Shown: positions 39,869 through 54,056, counted from the stretch's first letter. The stretch: 64,000 bases of DNA from Streptomyces sp. MST-110588 (GCF_022695595.1 NZ_CP074380.1:930001-994000); one strand, 5' to 3'. The notes: a model not told the origin generated them from the sequence alone. Translations and numbers: made by a program.

Positions 39869-40435
39869 TTAGCTGTTCACCCGGCCGAGGTACTCACCGG
39901 AACGGGTGTCGACCTTGATCTTCTCGCCGGTCGTGATGAAGAGCGGTACCTGGATCTCGTAGCCGGTCTCCAGGGTCGCGGGCTTGGTGCCACCGGTGGA
40001 GCGGTCGCCCTGGACGCCGGGCTCGGTCTCCTGGATGGTCAGCTCGACCGCGGCCGGCAGCTCGACGTAGAGCACCTGGCCCTCGTTCTGGGCCACGACC
40101 GCCTCGAAGCCCTCGAGCAGGAAGTTGGCGGCGTCACCGACGGTCTTGCGGTCGATGTGGAGCTGGTCGTAGGTGTCCATGTCCATGAAGACGAAGTACT
40201 CGCCGTCCATGTACGAGAACTGCATGCCGCGCTTGTCGACGTTGGCCGTCTCGACCTTCACACCGGCGTTGAAGGTCTTGTCCACCACCTTGCCGGACAG
40301 CACGTTCTTGAGCTTGGTGCGGACGAAGGCCGGGCCCTTGCCGGGCTTGACGTGCTGGAACTCGACTACGGACCAGAGCTGGCCGCCTTCGAGCTTGAGC
40401 ACCATGCCGTTCTTGAGGTCGTTCGTGGATGCCAC
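39869..40435 (-). CDS. efp: Elongation factor P
   Basis: 188 residues from GTG 40435 ([11 protein letters not shown]). It rescues ribosomes stalled at polyproline. The tip loop reads KPGKGPAF: a lysine at the modification position followed by the PGKGP palindromic loop of the actinobacterial EF-P group, thought to work without lysine modification. The last domain ends YLGRVNS. Confidence 0.97.
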   Translation of the reverse strand: MASTNDLKNGMVLKLEGGQLWSVVEFQHVKPGKGPAFVRTKLKNVLSGKVVDKTFNAGVKVETANVDKRGMQFSYMDGEYFVFMDMDTYDQLHIDRKTVGDAANFLLEGFEAVVAQNEGQVLYVELPAAVELTIQETEPGVQGDRSTGGTKPATLETGYEIQVPLFITTGEKIKVDTRSGEYLGRVNS

Positions 40436-40502
40436 GGTTGCGGTATCTCCTGGACTGCAGTCAGGTGGGGACCGGGGAAAGGCACGCGCAGAGCCGGTCG
40501 GC

Positions 40503-41608
40503 TCACAGCGCGAGCAGCTCCTTGGTCGTGATCGTGAGTAGCTCGGGCCCGCCGTCCGCCTCGGGGCGGACGACGAGTGTGTCGTCGATCCGGACGCCGC
40601 CGCGGCCCGGGAGGTGTACCCCCGGTTCGACGGTGACCGGCACGCAAGCGTCCAGTTTACCCATGGCCGCAGGTGACAGCCGAGGGTCCTCATCGATTTC
40701 GAGCCCCACACCGTGACCGGTCCACGGCTTGAGCCCCTCCCCGCGGCCCGCTGCCCGGAGCACCTGGCGGGCCGCCCGGTCCACCTCACGGCACTCCACA
40801 CCGGGCGCCAGCGCCTCCCGGCCGGCCCTCTGGGCTGCGAAGACCAGATCGTACAGCTCGATCTGCCAGTCCGCGGGCGTGGTGCCGATCACGAACGTAC
40901 GGCCGATCTGGCAGCGGTAGCCGCGGTAATTGGCGCCCAGGCCCACCGTCAGGAAATCCCCCTCCTCCACCCGGCGGTCGGTCGGAAGATGCCCGGAACG
41001 AGCGGCGTTGGGGCCGGTTCCCACGGAGGTGGGAAAGGCGGCGCCGTCCGCGCCGTGATCCACCAGCCGGCGCTCCAGTTCCAGCGCGAGATGGCGTTCG
41101 GTCCGGCCGACGAGGATCGACTCCAGGAGTTCGCCCAGGGCCTGGTCGGTGATCTCCCCGGCGATCCGCAGACAGGCGATCTCGTCCTCGTCCTTGATCA
41201 GGCGCTGCTGCTCCACGGCACAGGCCAGGTCCGCCAGGCGCAGCCGGGGGCGACCTGGGCGAGCGCCCGGTGCCGGGCGACGGTCAGGTGGTGCTCCTCC
41301 ACGGCGAGCGAATCCGCGCCGGCCCGCGCGGCGAGGTCGGCCCCGGCCACGACCGGGTCCCCGCCCGGCGTCGGCAGTACGCACACCCGCAGGTCCTCGG
41401 CGGGCCGCCCCTGCGCGGGGTCCCCGGACAGCGCCTGTGCACACAGCAGCAGATCCTCGGCGGGGCCGAGAAGGACCGTGCCGCCCGGCGGCGCGCACCC
41501 GGTGAGGTAGCGCACATTGGCGGGCCGGGTGACCAGCGCGGCAGCGCTGCCGGCCGCGGCGCAGCGGTCACGCAGCCGCGCACGTCGGGCGGCGTACAGC
41601 TCGGACAT
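40503..41608 (-). pseudogene. pepP: Xaa-Pro aminopeptidase (M24B), apparent -1 frameshift
   Basis: The start is ATG 41608. The N-terminal creatinase-like domain (ARRARLRDRCAAAGSAAALVTRPANVRYLTG) and the pitta-bread catalytic domain are in different frames. The break is in the G-run 41246-41250 (C-run on the coding strand): one more C turns VAPGCAW into VAPRLRLADLACAVEQQRLIKDEDE. The downstream part holds metal ligands: TVGLGANYRGYRCQIGRTF (Asp), [12 protein letters not shown] (His) and [20 protein letters not shown] (Glu). The span is one base short of 369 codons. It is probably intact in the living strain. Confidence 0.8.
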
Positions 41609-41738
41609 GCCCCGAGCGTACGGTCACCACCCCGACCCGGCCGGTCGGGCGGGGCCGCCCGGGGGACCCGTACCGGCACCCACGGCCCGGCACGGGCCCT
41701 CCGGGTCACGGGCGGCGGCCGGGTGCCGGTGGCTCTCC

Positions 41739-41888
41739 GGGAATCAACCCGCAGGTGCGGGGGCCACTTGTCAACGGCGACCTTGAAGGGCTCGATCGGG
41801 GGCCAACCCCGCACGCGCGGGGACCACGATGCCGCCACCTTCGCCGTCTCCGCCGCGGCGGGGCCACCCCCGCACGCGCGGGGACCAC
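41739..41888 (-). CRISPR. Type I-E CRISPR mini-array: three 29-nt repeats, two spacers
   Basis: Repeats lie at 41860-41888, 41799-41827 and 41739-41767. The first two are nearly identical, and on the minus strand begin GTGGTCCCCGCGCGTGCGGG. The third differs at eight positions, as terminal repeats often do. The spacers are 32 nt (41828-41859) and 31 nt (41768-41798), and the period is 60-61 nt, the standard for type I-E. Transcription would be on the minus strand from the A/T-richer leader at 41889-41960. No cas gene is visible in the window. Confidence 0.88.
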
Positions 41889-41960
41889 AGGAGTTGACTT
41901 GGGGTTTTACTCGGTGGGGGTGCTGTTTTTGCTTGCTTGCTGAGAATCGGACATTTCATT
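41889..41960 (-). promoter_or_regulatory. CRISPR leader
   Basis: This is the most A/T-rich stretch of the neighbourhood. On the minus strand it ends ACCCCAAGTCAACTCCT immediately before the first repeat, like leaders of Streptomyces I-E arrays. It contains runs of A (AAAAACAGC, GTAAAAC). Confidence 0.6.
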
Positions 41961-42005
41961 CATGGTCGGTGGCGGCCGGGTACGGGGCGCCCGGTAGCCG
42001 ACCCG

Positions 42006-42922
42006 CTACCAGTTGGGCGGGCTGGCGATGCTGCGGGCGACCACGTCGTCCAGCATCCGCGCCGTGGTGGCCACGTCGTGCGAGGAGTTGTCGATGATCG
42101 GCAGGCCGGAGCCGTACCAGCCGGCCATCCGGCCGTGGATACGGGCGACCTCCTCGTCCGACAGCCGCCGGTTGCCGGAGCGCCGGGCGTTGCGCTCCAG
42201 CACGATCTCCAGGCCCGGCAGCAGGACGACGGGCAGCAGGCCGGGGCCGACGTGGCGTTTCCAGCCGCCGAGGCCGACGACCGGGCGGTCGGGGAAGACC
42301 GCGTCGTCCAGGATGCAGGATATGCCGTTGGCCAGGAAGTTGCGGGCGGCGAAGCCGCAGGTGCGGCGGGCCAGCCGGTACTGGGCCTCGGAGTGGTCGT
42401 TCCAGCCGCTCTGCGGGTCGGCGAAGCCGGATCTGACCCACTCGCGGACGTCATCGAGGCTGATGTGCGCGGTGGGGACGCGCCGGGTGTCGGCCCAGTG
42501 CCGGGCGACGCTGGTCTTGCCCGCGCCGGCCGGGCCGATGAGCAGGACGGCCACGGCGGCGTGCGCGGCGTCCGGCGCGGCGGTGCCGGGCGGCGGGCTG
42601 GGCAGGGTGACGGGGGCGCCGGGCGGGAGCTGGACGTGCCCGGTGGGCTCGGGGGCGGGCGGCTGGTGCGGCGGGTGGCCGTTCCAGCCGGGCGCGGGGG
42701 CACCGCCCTGCGGAGGGACACCGCCCTGCGGAGGAACGCCGGGCGCGGGCGGCACCGGGGCCGCGGGCGGACCTGTGCCGGGGGCGCGGGCGGGCCCGCG
42801 GGCACGGGCGGCCGGCCCGGCGGTATGGGGTGGCCGGGGCCCGGGGTCCAGTTCATGGCGGCTCCCGGTACGGACACCGGTCCGTGCGGCGGCGGCAGCG
42901 GAGCCCCCACTGCGTACTGCAT
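42006..42922 (-). pseudogene. P-loop ATPase/kinase-like protein with Pro-rich N-terminus, apparent frameshift
   Basis: The start is probably ATG 42922 (MQYAVGAPLPPPHGP) or a later ATG (MNWTPGPGHP). A ~110-residue Pro/Gly/Ala tail precedes an AAA_33/kinase-like domain: Walker A IGPAGAGKTSVARHWAD, then HISLDDVREWVRSGF, AARNFLANGISCILDDAVFPDRP and GLEIVLERNARRSGNR. The frame changes in the G-run 42780-42784; one additional base restores a single frame of 306 codons. Homologues occupy this place in other Streptomyces. The substrate is unknown. Confidence 0.75.
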
Positions 42923-43257
42923 CCGGTGGCTCTCCGTCTCGTGCGGTGGGCTGGGCGCTGGGTCGGTGGTACGCGTTTCCGGTGCGGGTGGCGGTACGCG
43001 TGTCCGGTACTGCGGTGGTGCGGTGGTACGTGCGATCGGCCTGTGGGGCCGGCCGTCTGGACGCGTGGGCGTGCCGGGCGGCGAGAGTACGGTACTCCGG
43101 CGCGCGCAGCCCCGCCGCCCCGACTACCGCCGGGACGTGCTCCCGCCCCAGCTCAGCAGGGGTGCTGCCGCCGCCGGCCCCGGCCGTCGAAGGTTCAACG
43201 GCCGGGGCCGGACGGAAGTGCCCGGCGCCCCGGAGGCACTTGAAGGCGGCCGGCACG
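42923..43257. other. Intergenic region upstream of the ATPase gene, no gene seen
   Basis: 335 bases. It includes repeated GGTACG/GTACGCGT words near 42970-43030 and the terminator below. Confidence 0.5.
43174..43211 (-). terminator. Terminator downstream of aroQ
   Basis: CCGGCCCCGGCCGT (43174-43187) pairs perfectly with ACGGCCGGGGCCGG (43198-43211) over a 10-base loop. No U-tract is evident. Confidence 0.75.
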
Positions 43258-46554
<3,297 letters not shown>

Positions 46555-46678
46555 CGATGCTCCTCAGGGCCGTACGGGATTCTCCCGCAGATCCTCCCAT
46601 GGGCGCACACCCGCGCGACCCCGAGGTCCACGGTACGGACGCCTCACATACCTGTGCCGAGGTGACCGCGACCGGCTA

Positions 46679-46841
46679 GGGCGTTTCTGATGGATCTCCG
46701 TGGAAGACGGAGCGGTGTTCGGTGCGTGCGCTCGGCGTGCGGTGTGAAGGGTCATGTGGCGGAGCCACCTGTCCCTTTGCGCCGTGCGGCGAGGGTGCGT
46801 GCCGGGCGTCGCGAGGCCGCGGAGATCCGTCAGAAGCGCCC
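46679..46841. mobile_element. 163-bp MITE with 25-bp terminal inverted repeats
   Basis: The left end 46679-46703 and the reverse complement of 46817-46841 both start GGGCG and match at 22 of 25 positions; the three differences are transitions. TA flanks both ends (46677-46678 and 46842-46843), compatible with a TA target duplication of the IS630/mariner type. No ORF of note lies inside. The right end abuts the stop codon of aroE: the stop TAG uses the flanking TA plus the first base of the element. Confidence 0.8.
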
Positions 46842-47674
46842 TACACCCGACGCCCGGCCAGCGCCGCCTGCCCCGCCGCGCGCATCGCCTCCAGCGGGGC
46901 GCGGTCGCAGCCCGTCATCTGTTCGACCTGGAACACGGCCTGGTGGACGAGCAGGTCCAGGCCGCCGATCACCTTGCCGCCGCGCGCGGACCAGGCCGCG
47001 GCGAGCGGGGTCGGCCACGGCTCGTACAGCACGTCGAAGAGCACGCCCGGGGCCTGAGGAACGGCGCCGGCCAGGTCGTCGGTGGCCCCGGCGGGGGTGG
47101 TGGCGACCACCAGGGGCGCGTGGAGCGCGGCGGCGGCGTCGGCCCAGTCGGCCGTACGGACCGCGACGCCCAGCCGCTCGCCCCAGTTCCGCATCTCCTG
47201 CGCGCGGGCCCGGCTGCGTACGTAGACCGTCACCTCGCCCGTACACAGGGGGGCCAAGGCGGCGAGTGCGGAGGAGGCGGTGGCGCCGGCGCCGAGGACC
47301 GCGGCGTGCTCGACGCCCGTCATACCGCGCTCGTGCAACGCCGCCCGTATGCCGGGGATGTCGGTGTTGTCGCCCAGGCGCCGCCCGTCCTCGGTGAAGA
47401 CGACGGTGTTGACGGCCTCGACCGAGGCGGCGGTGTCGCTGACCTCGTCCAGGAGCGGGATGACCGCACGCTTCAGGGGCATGGTCAGCGACAGCCCCGC
47501 CCACCCGGGGCCGGTGCGTTCCATGAAGCCGGGCAGCGCGGCCTCGTCGACCTCGTACCGCCCGTACTCCCGGTCGCTGAGCCCCAGTGCGGCGTACGCG
47601 GCCCGGTGCAGGGCCGGGGAGAGGGAATGGGCGATGGGCGACCCCAGGACCGCCGCCTTCGTTCTCCGCGTCAT
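46841..47674 (-). CDS. aroE: Shikimate dehydrogenase
   Basis: 277 residues from ATG 47674 (GTG 47683 is also in frame). Motifs are GSPIAHSLSPALHRAAY (shikimate binding), LSLTMPLKRAV with the catalytic Lys, EAVNTVV, GDNTDIPG and the Rossmann loop VLGAGATASSALAAL. It reduces 3-dehydroshikimate using NADPH. The last codons (AGRRV-stop) run into the MITE's right end, so the natural 3' terminus may have been slightly altered. Confidence 0.95.
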   Translation of the reverse strand: MTRRTKAAVLGSPIAHSLSPALHRAAYAALGLSDREYGRYEVDEAALPGFMERTGPGWAGLSLTMPLKRAVIPLLDEVSDTAASVEAVNTVVFTEDGRRLGDNTDIPGIRAALHERGMTGVEHAAVLGAGATASSALAALAPLCTGEVTVYVRSRARAQEMRNWGERLGVAVRTADWADAAAALHAPLVVATTPAGATDDLAGAVPQAPGVLFDVLYEPWPTPLAAAWSARGGKVIGGLDLLVHQAVFQVEQMTGCDRAPLEAMRAAGQAALAGRRV

Positions 47675-47692
47675 CGTCGGCACTGCCCGCCC

Positions 47693-49748
47693 TCAGCCCT
47701 TCTTCCGGCGCTCGTTGAATTCCTCGACGAGTTTCTGGTGCTCTTTGTAGGTCTTGGTGAACTTCGTGGTCTTGCTGTCCAGCGAGATGAAGTAGTACCA
47801 GCCGTCGGTGGTCGGGTTCAGCGACGCCTTGACCGCGTCCACGCTCGGATTGCCGATCGGACCGGGCGGCAGGCCCTTGTAGAAGTACGTGTTGTACGGG
47901 TGGTCCAGCTTGCGGATCTGGGAGAGCGGAATGTCGATCTTGCTCTGGTTCTTGGCGTAGTTGTAGGTGGAATCGAACTGGAGCTTGCCGTAGGTCTCCG
48001 CGTTGCCCGGCTTGAGCCGGTTGTAGACGACCTCGGCCATCTTCCGGAAATCGTCGTGGGTCATGCCCTCGGCGGTCACCAGGCTGGCCACCGTGATCAC
48101 CTCGCGCGGCGACTTCAGCCCCAGCTTCCTGGCGCCGGCGGCCAGGTCGAGCTTGTCGTACTCCTGGACGGCCCGCTGCACCATCTGCCGCAGGACGTCC
48201 TTCGGCGCCGCCTTCTCGGTCACCTCGTACGTCGAGGGATACAAGAAGCCCTCCAGCGGGTCCTTGACCTTGTCGTCCGCCTGCTGCGCCCAGTCCGGCA
48301 GCCCCAGGTTCGCGGCCTGCTCCTTGGCCACCTTCTGGGTCGTGCCCTCACTGAGGTTCAGCTTCTTGTCGATCAGCCGGTAGACGGCGACGTCCCGCAG
48401 CCCCTCGGGGACGGTCAGGCCGCTGCGGCTCTTGGGGTCCAGCATCAGTTGGACGGCGGCGGCGGCCGACATCTCCTTGCGCAGCGAGTACACACCCGCC
48501 TGGAGGCTGTTGGCCTTGCTGCTCTCGCCCGCCGCCTGCGAGAAGGCGTCGGCGCTCTTGACGACGCCCTTCTCCTTGAGGATCAGGCCCATCTGCATCA
48601 CGGTGGCGCCCCGCGGGATCTCGACCTGGACCGGCGCGCCACCGTTGCCCGTGAAGTCGGGGCCGGGCCGAAGCGGCTCTTCCAGAAGTCGTAGCCGAAG
48701 TACGCGGCGGCGCCGCCCCCGCCGACGAGGACGACGGCGACGATCAGGCAGGCCAGGCCGCTGCGGCGCCTGGGCTTCTTCTTGCCGCCGGGCTTGCTGC
48801 CGTCGGCCTTCTTGCCGCGGCGCTCGCGGGCGGACCGGCGGTCCTCCTCCGGTTCCTCCTCGTCGTCCTCGTCCCGGTCCCGGGCGTCGTCCGAACGATT
48901 GTCGTTCCGGCCGCGGTCGCCTTGACGGCCGCCGTCGCGGCGGTCGTCCCGGTCCTCCCGGTGGTCGTCCTGGTCGGCGAAGAAGTCGTTCTCCGCGAAG
49001 AAGGGGTGCTCCGGCTCCCGCTCCCGCTGCTGCTCCCGCTCCTGCTGCTCGTGATCGGGCCCGCGCTGGGGGCCGAGGCCGCCCTCGCGGTGGGGCCGCT
49101 CGTACTCCGGCCGCCGGTCGTACCCCGTGCCCTGCCCGTCGTACTCCCGCCCCTGCTCGTACGCCTGCGGTTCGGGCGCGGCCCGCCAGTCGTCGCCCGG
49201 CGCGCCGCGCCGCTGCTGTTCGTGCAGGGGGGCCTGCTGCCGCAGGTGCCGGGGCTGCGGCGGCGGGAAGGCGTCCGGGGTGCCGTAGTAGTCGGGGCTG
49301 CCGCCGCTGTACGGGTCGACGGGCCGCTGCTGCCCGTACGGGTCGTGCGGGTCGTGGGGCACGCCGCTCCGGGCGGGGTCCCAGCCGCCGTTGTACTGCT
49401 GGTGCTGCTGATGCTGCCCGTGCTGCTGCTGGTGGGGGTGGTGAGGGTCGTGGGACTGCTGGGGGTAGTGACCGCCGGCCTGCCGTTCGTCCCAGTGCTG
49501 TCCCGACGGGTCCGCGTACCCCTGGTGGTGCGAGGGGTTGCCGTATCCGCCCTGCTGCTGACCGGTCTGGTAGGGATCGTGTCCCGGCTGGTGCGGCCCG
49601 GCTCCGTAGGAGGGGCCGCCGTGCTGCGACGGGTGTGGCTGCTGAGGCTGCTGCGACTGGGGGTCACCTCCGTACGGACCCGGTCTCCGTAGAGCGGGTC
49701 CTCCGGATGCCACGGTTCGGAGCCGTAGCCCCGGCCATACTCAGTCAT
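47693..49748 (-). pseudogene. mltG: Endolytic murein transglycosylase MltG, two apparent -1 frameshifts
   Basis: The start is ATG 49748 (MTEYGRGYGSEPWHPEDPLYGD). A ~280-residue Gln/His/Pro/Tyr-rich cytoplasmic tail precedes one transmembrane helix (LACLIVAVVLVGGGGAAAYFGYDFW) and the extracellular YceG/MltG domain (VPEGLRDVAVYRLIDKKL, the family Glu region EVITVASLVTAEG, NTYFYKGLPPGPIGNPS). One base is missing in CCC 49679-49681 and another in GGGG 48659-48662; restoring both gives one frame of 686 codons. MltG cuts nascent glycan strands. If the losses are real the enzyme would be dead. Confidence 0.82.
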
Positions 49749-49876
49749 CGATCCCCTAGAGCCGCGAGGCGGTGCGCTCCATGGTGGCAGCGCTTCTGTC
49801 GTACCGGTCCGCCTCTTCTTGCACGCGCGGCTGTTCGAACCGCCGCCGCGTCGCGCGGAACGTTACCGTACCGCGA

Positions 49877-50350
49877 TCAGATGACCACTTCGACGCTCTC
49901 GCCCGGCGGTCGCCCGGACACCCGTTCGGTCTCCAGCGCGCTCTGCAGGATGACCACCGCTGCCGCCTGGTCCACGACCGAGCGGCCCTTCTTGCTCCTG
50001 ACCCCCGAGGCCCGCAACCCCTGTGTCGCTGTGACGGTTGTCATGCGCTCATCGACCAGCCGGACGGCCACGGGAGCGATCCCCTTGGCCATCTCCTGGG
50101 CGAAGGCCCGGACCTTGGCCGCGGCCGGCCCCTCTCCCCCGTTGAGGGAGCGGGGCAGACCGACGACGACCTCGATGGGCTCGTACTCCTCGACAATCGC
50201 CTTGAGCCGCCGGTGCGCTGAGGGAACGTCACGTCCGGGGACGGTCTCCACCGGAGTGGCGAGCACCCCGTCGGGGTCGCACGAGGCGACCCCGATCCGG
50301 GCGTCCCCGACGTCGATGGCCAGGCGCCTGCCGCGCCGCATGGAGGTCAC
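49877..50350 (-). CDS. ruvX: Putative pre-16S rRNA nuclease / Holliday junction resolvase-like YqgF
   Basis: 157 residues from GTG 50350, or ATG 50341 (MRRGRRLAIDVGD). It has the RNase H-like fold: LAIDVGDARIGVASCDP, VVVGLPRSLNGGEG, RLVDERMTTV and SVVDQAAAVVILQSAL, with catalytic Asp/Glu/Asp. It lies between mltG and alaS as usual. Confidence 0.93.
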   Translation of the reverse strand: MTSMRRGRRLAIDVGDARIGVASCDPDGVLATPVETVPGRDVPSAHRRLKAIVEEYEPIEVVVGLPRSLNGGEGPAAAKVRAFAQEMAKGIAPVAVRLVDERMTTVTATQGLRASGVRSKKGRSVVDQAAAVVILQSALETERVSGRPPGESVEVVI

Positions 50351-50355
50351 GGCGC

Positions 50356-53025
50356 TCAGGCCGCCTCGGCCACGAGCCGCTCGACGGCCTCGATGGCCTC
50401 GGGCACGGCGGCGGCGTTCTGACCGCCGCCCTGGGCGACGTCCGGCTTGCCGCCGCCGCCTCCGCCGAGCGTCTTGGCGGCCGTACGGACCAGGTCACCG
50501 GCCTTGACGCCGCGCTCGCGGGCGGCCTCGTTGGTGGCGATGACCGTCAGCGGGCGGCCATTGGCCACCGTGAACAGCGCGACGACGGCCGGCCGGTCGC
50601 CCGGGATGCGGCCCCGTACGTCCAGCACCAGCTTGCGCAGGTCGTCGGCCGAGGTGCCCTCGGGCACCTGGGCGGCGACCAGGGCCAGCCCGCGGACGTC
50701 CTTGGCGCCCGCGGCCAGCCCGGCGGCGGCCTGGAGCACCTTCTCGGCGCGGAACCGCTCGATCTCCTTCTCGGCCTCCTTGAGCTTGGCCAGGACGCCG
50801 GAGATCTTCTCGGGCAGCTCGTCCGGGCGGCCCTTGACCAGCTCGGTGAGCTGCGAGACGACCGTGTGCTCGCGGGCGAGGAACTTGTAGGCGTCCACGC
50901 CGACCAGGGCCTCCACGCGGCGTACGCCGGAGCCGATGGAGGACTCGCCGAGCAGCTTGACCAGGCCGAGCTGGGCGGTGTTGTGGACGTGGGTGCCGCC
51001 GCACAGCTCCTTGGAGAAGTCGCCGATGGTCACCACGCGGACCCGGTCGCCGTACTTCTCGCCGAACTCGGCGATGGCGCCCTGCTTCTTGGCCTCCTCC
51101 ATGCTCATGACCTCGGCGTGTACGTCGAGTTCACGGGAGAGCACCTCGTTGATCTTCTGCTCGACGTCGGTGAGGACCGTGCCGGGTACGGCGGTCGGCG
51201 AGCCGAAGTCGAAGCGGAAGCGGCCCGGGGAGTTCTCCGAGCCGGCCTGTGCGGCCGTGGGGCCCAGGGCGTCACGCAGCGCCTGGTGGGTGAGGTGGGT
51301 GGCGCTGTGGGCGCGGGCGATGGCGCGGCGGCGCCTGACGTCGATGGCGGCGTACGCGGCTGCGCCGAGGACGACCTCGCCGACCTGGACGGTGCCCTTG
51401 TGCACGATGACGCCGGGAACCGGCTGCTGGACGTCGCGGACCTCGATCACGGCGCCGTTGTCGAGCTTGATGCGGCCGGTGTCGGCGAGCTGGCCGCCGC
51501 CCTCGGCGTAGAAGGGGGTGCGGTCCAGGACGACCTCGATGTCGTCGCCCTCGTGGGCGGCCGGGGCGGAGAGGCCGTTGACGACCAGTCCGACGACGAC
51601 GGACTCGCCCTCGGTGTCGGTGTAGCCGGTGAAGACCGTGGAGCCGGCGGAGTCGGCCACCTCGCGGTAGGCGGACATGTCGGCGTGGCCGTGCTTCTTG
51701 GCCAGGGCGTCGGCCTTGGCGCGCTCCCGCTGCTCCTTCATCAGGCGGCGGAAGCCCTCCTCGTCCACCGAAAGGCCCTGTTCGGCGGCCATTTCGAGGG
51801 TGAGGTCGATGGGGAAGCCCCAGGTGTCGTGGAGCAGGAACGCCTTGTCGCCGGAGAGCACCTTGCCGCCGGAGGACTTGGTCTCGCTGACGGCGGTGTC
51901 CAGGATGTTGGTGCCGGCCTTGAGCGTCTTGAGGAAGGCGGCCTCCTCGGCGAGGGCGACCGTCTCGATGCGCTTGCGGTCCTCCAGCAGCTCCGGGTAC
52001 TGCTGCCCCATCGTCTTGATGACGACGTCGAGCAGGTCGGCGACGACCGGGCCGGTGGCGCCGAGCAGCCGCATGTTGCGGATGGCGCGGCGCATGATGC
52101 GGCGCAGGACGTAGCCACGGCCTTCGTTGCCGGGGGTGACGCCGTCACCGATGAGCATCGTGGAGGTACGCATGTGGTCGGCGACCACGCGCAGCGACAC
52201 GTCGGTGTCCCGGCCCGTGCCGTAGGCGACACCGGTGAGGTCGGTGGCCTTGTCGATGACCACGCGCAGGGTGTCGGTCTCGTACATGTTCTGGACGCCC
52301 TGGAGGATCATCGCCAGGCGTTCCAGGCCGAGGCCGGTGTCGATGTTCTTGCTGGGCAGCTCGCCGAGGATCTCGAAGTCCTCCTTGCCCAGGCCCGCAC
52401 CGCGCTCGTACTGCATGAAGACCAGGTTCCAGATCTCCACGTAGCGCTCGTCGTTGACGGCCGGGCCGCCCTCGGCGCCGAACTCCGGGCCGCGGTCGTA
52501 GTTGATCTCCGAGCACGGGCCGCAGGGGCCCGGGACGCCCATGGACCAGTAGTTCTCCTTCTTGCCCAGGCGCTGGATGCGCTCCTTGGGCACGCCGACG
52601 ACCTCGTGCCAGATGCGCTCGGCCTCGTCGTCGTCGAGGTAGACCGTGATCCACAGCCGCTCGGGGTCCAGGCCGTAGCCGCCGTCCGCCACGGAGCTGG
52701 TCAGCAGCTCCCAGGCGTACTTGATGGCGCCTTCCTTGAAGTAGTCGCCGAAGGAGAAGTTGCCGCACATCTGGAAGAACGTGCCGTGCCGGGTGGTCTT
52801 GCCGACCTCTTCGATGTCGGGGGTGCGCACGCACTTCTGGACGCTGGTGGCGCGCTGGAAGGGCGGCTTGACCTCGCCGAGGAAGTACGGCTTGAAGGGC
52901 ACCATGCCCGCGGGAACCAGCAGCAGCGTCGGGTCGTCCGCGATGAGCGACGCGGACGGCACGACGGTGTGCCCGCGCTCCTCGAAGAAGCGCAGCCAGC
53001 GGCGGCGGATTTCAGCCGACTCCAT
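50356..53025 (-). CDS. alaS: Alanyl-tRNA synthetase
   Basis: 889 residues from ATG 53025. The class II catalytic core (residues ~1-250: [76 protein letters not shown]) is followed by the tRNA-recognition domain, an editing domain with HSATH and CGGTH zinc ligands (~590 and ~690), and a C-Ala domain ending in a Gly-rich [15 protein letters not shown]. Full length for the family. Confidence 0.98.
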   Translation of the reverse strand: MESAEIRRRWLRFFEERGHTVVPSASLIADDPTLLLVPAGMVPFKPYFLGEVKPPFQRATSVQKCVRTPDIEEVGKTTRHGTFFQMCGNFSFGDYFKEGAIKYAWELLTSSVADGGYGLDPERLWITVYLDDDEAERIWHEVVGVPKERIQRLGKKENYWSMGVPGPCGPCSEINYDRGPEFGAEGGPAVNDERYVEIWNLVFMQYERGAGLGKEDFEILGELPSKNIDTGLGLERLAMILQGVQNMYETDTLRVVIDKATDLTGVAYGTGRDTDVSLRVVADHMRTSTMLIGDGVTPGNEGRGYVLRRIMRRAIRNMRLLGATGPVVADLLDVVIKTMGQQYPELLEDRKRIETVALAEEAAFLKTLKAGTNILDTAVSETKSSGGKVLSGDKAFLLHDTWGFPIDLTLEMAAEQGLSVDEEGFRRLMKEQRERAKADALAKKHGHADMSAYREVADSAGSTVFTGYTDTEGESVVVGLVVNGLSAPAAHEGDDIEVVLDRTPFYAEGGGQLADTGRIKLDNGAVIEVRDVQQPVPGVIVHKGTVQVGEVVLGAAAYAAIDVRRRRAIARAHSATHLTHQALRDALGPTAAQAGSENSPGRFRFDFGSPTAVPGTVLTDVEQKINEVLSRELDVHAEVMSMEEAKKQGAIAEFGEKYGDRVRVVTIGDFSKELCGGTHVHNTAQLGLVKLLGESSIGSGVRRVEALVGVDAYKFLAREHTVVSQLTELVKGRPDELPEKISGVLAKLKEAEKEIERFRAEKVLQAAAGLAAGAKDVRGLALVAAQVPEGTSADDLRKLVLDVRGRIPGDRPAVVALFTVANGRPLTVIATNEAARERGVKAGDLVRTAAKTLGGGGGGKPDVAQGGGQNAAAVPEAIEAVERLVAEAA

Positions 53026-53363
53026 CAGTGGTCCTCTTTTCCGGTCGGTCCGGTCGGGCCGGTCGTTCTCGTCGTGGAAGGGTGCGTGGGAAGCGCCGCG
53101 CGGGGGCGCGGCGCGGGCAGCTCCTGTGGCGCGCCGCGGTCGGTCAGACCCAGCGCCTCCTGGAGCTGCTCTTCACGGTCCGCCATTCCGCTGCGTACGT
53201 CCAATGCAAATTGACGCAGCCGGTGTCCGGTCTCGACGGCTTTGTCCGCGGCCTGGGCGGCGAGGCTGTCGGGATGGAGCTTGCGCAGCTTGCGGTTGAC
53301 CTTGGTGGTGGCCCACACTCCGGCGGCTGCGCCGGTGGTGAACCAAAATGCGCGGCGGAACAT
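53025..53363 (-). CDS. Small membrane-associated protein (DUF6167-like)
   Basis: 112 residues from ATG 53363. The N-terminal hydrophobic stretch ([28 protein letters not shown]) could be a membrane anchor. A helical basic/acidic segment with [42 protein letters not shown] follows, and a Pro-rich tail. Its stop overlaps the alaS start. It is conserved upstream of alaS in Streptomyces. Function unknown. Confidence 0.8.
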   Translation of the reverse strand: MFRRAFWFTTGAAAGVWATTKVNRKLRKLHPDSLAAQAADKAVETGHRLRQFALDVRSGMADREEQLQEALGLTDRGAPQELPAPRPRAALPTHPSTTRTTGPTGPTGKEDH

Positions 53364-53371
53364 CGCTGTGA

Positions 53372-53806
53372 TCAGTCCTTGGAGCGGCGGTTGCGGCGCC
53401 CGCCACGGCGGGCGGGGGGCAGGGTACGGCTGACGACGACCGTGCGCTCGGGCTCGGGGGCGCCCTTCTTGCCGATCGCGCGGCGCACGCCGTAGCCGAA
53501 CGCCGCGACCTTGACCAGCGGGCCGCCGAAGGCGGAGGAGACGGTCGAGGAGAGTGCGGAGGCGTTGGCGGTGACTTCCTGGACGTCGGCGGCGATGGCG
53601 TCGACGCGGGCGAGCTGGGTGTGCGCGGAGCGGACGGTCGCGGACGCGTCGGCGAGCAGCGGTACGGCCTGTTCGGACACCTCGGCCACCATCTTGGTGG
53701 TCGCCTTGAGCGTCTGCGCGAGCCTCACCAGCACCAGGGCGAGGAAGGACACGAGGATCGCCCAGAAGACGGCCACGAGGATCCCGGCCACCTCTCCACC
53801 GGACAC
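53372..53806 (-). CDS. DUF948-family membrane protein
   Basis: 144 residues from GTG. One N-terminal transmembrane helix (AGILVAVFWAILVSFLALVLVRLAQTL) is followed by a long amphipathic helix (KMVAEVSEQAVPLLADASATVRSAHTQLARVDAIAADVQEVTANASAL), the pattern of DUF948 proteins. The C-terminus is very basic. It precedes the DUF6167-like gene by eight bases. Function unknown, probably at the membrane. Confidence 0.85.
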   Translation of the reverse strand: MSGGEVAGILVAVFWAILVSFLALVLVRLAQTLKATTKMVAEVSEQAVPLLADASATVRSAHTQLARVDAIAADVQEVTANASALSSTVSSAFGGPLVKVAAFGYGVRRAIGKKGAPEPERTVVVSRTLPPARRGGRRNRRSKD

Positions 53807-54056
53807 GTTGGCACCACTCTCCGACTGCTCTCGTCTGGATCTTCGCTCGACCTGCTCGATCGGCGGACTCCGACCTTATCGCGCCGCGCCACCGCGTCCG
53901 TACCGCATTCCCCGTCCGGCGCCGGTGTCCCTCATGAGGCACCGGCTCCCGCCCTGCCGGGGTGGGGGCGGGAACGACGAACCCGCCGCCTCCCGCGCCG
54001 CGAACGGCGGGGAGACGGCGGGCCGGGTGCGGATGACCGCGGTGACTACGTCCGGA

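Noticed and set aside
50866..53214. Long plus-strand frame over alaS
   Set aside because: It is a shadow of alaS, with repetitive Gly/Val/Ala/Asp composition and no family match.
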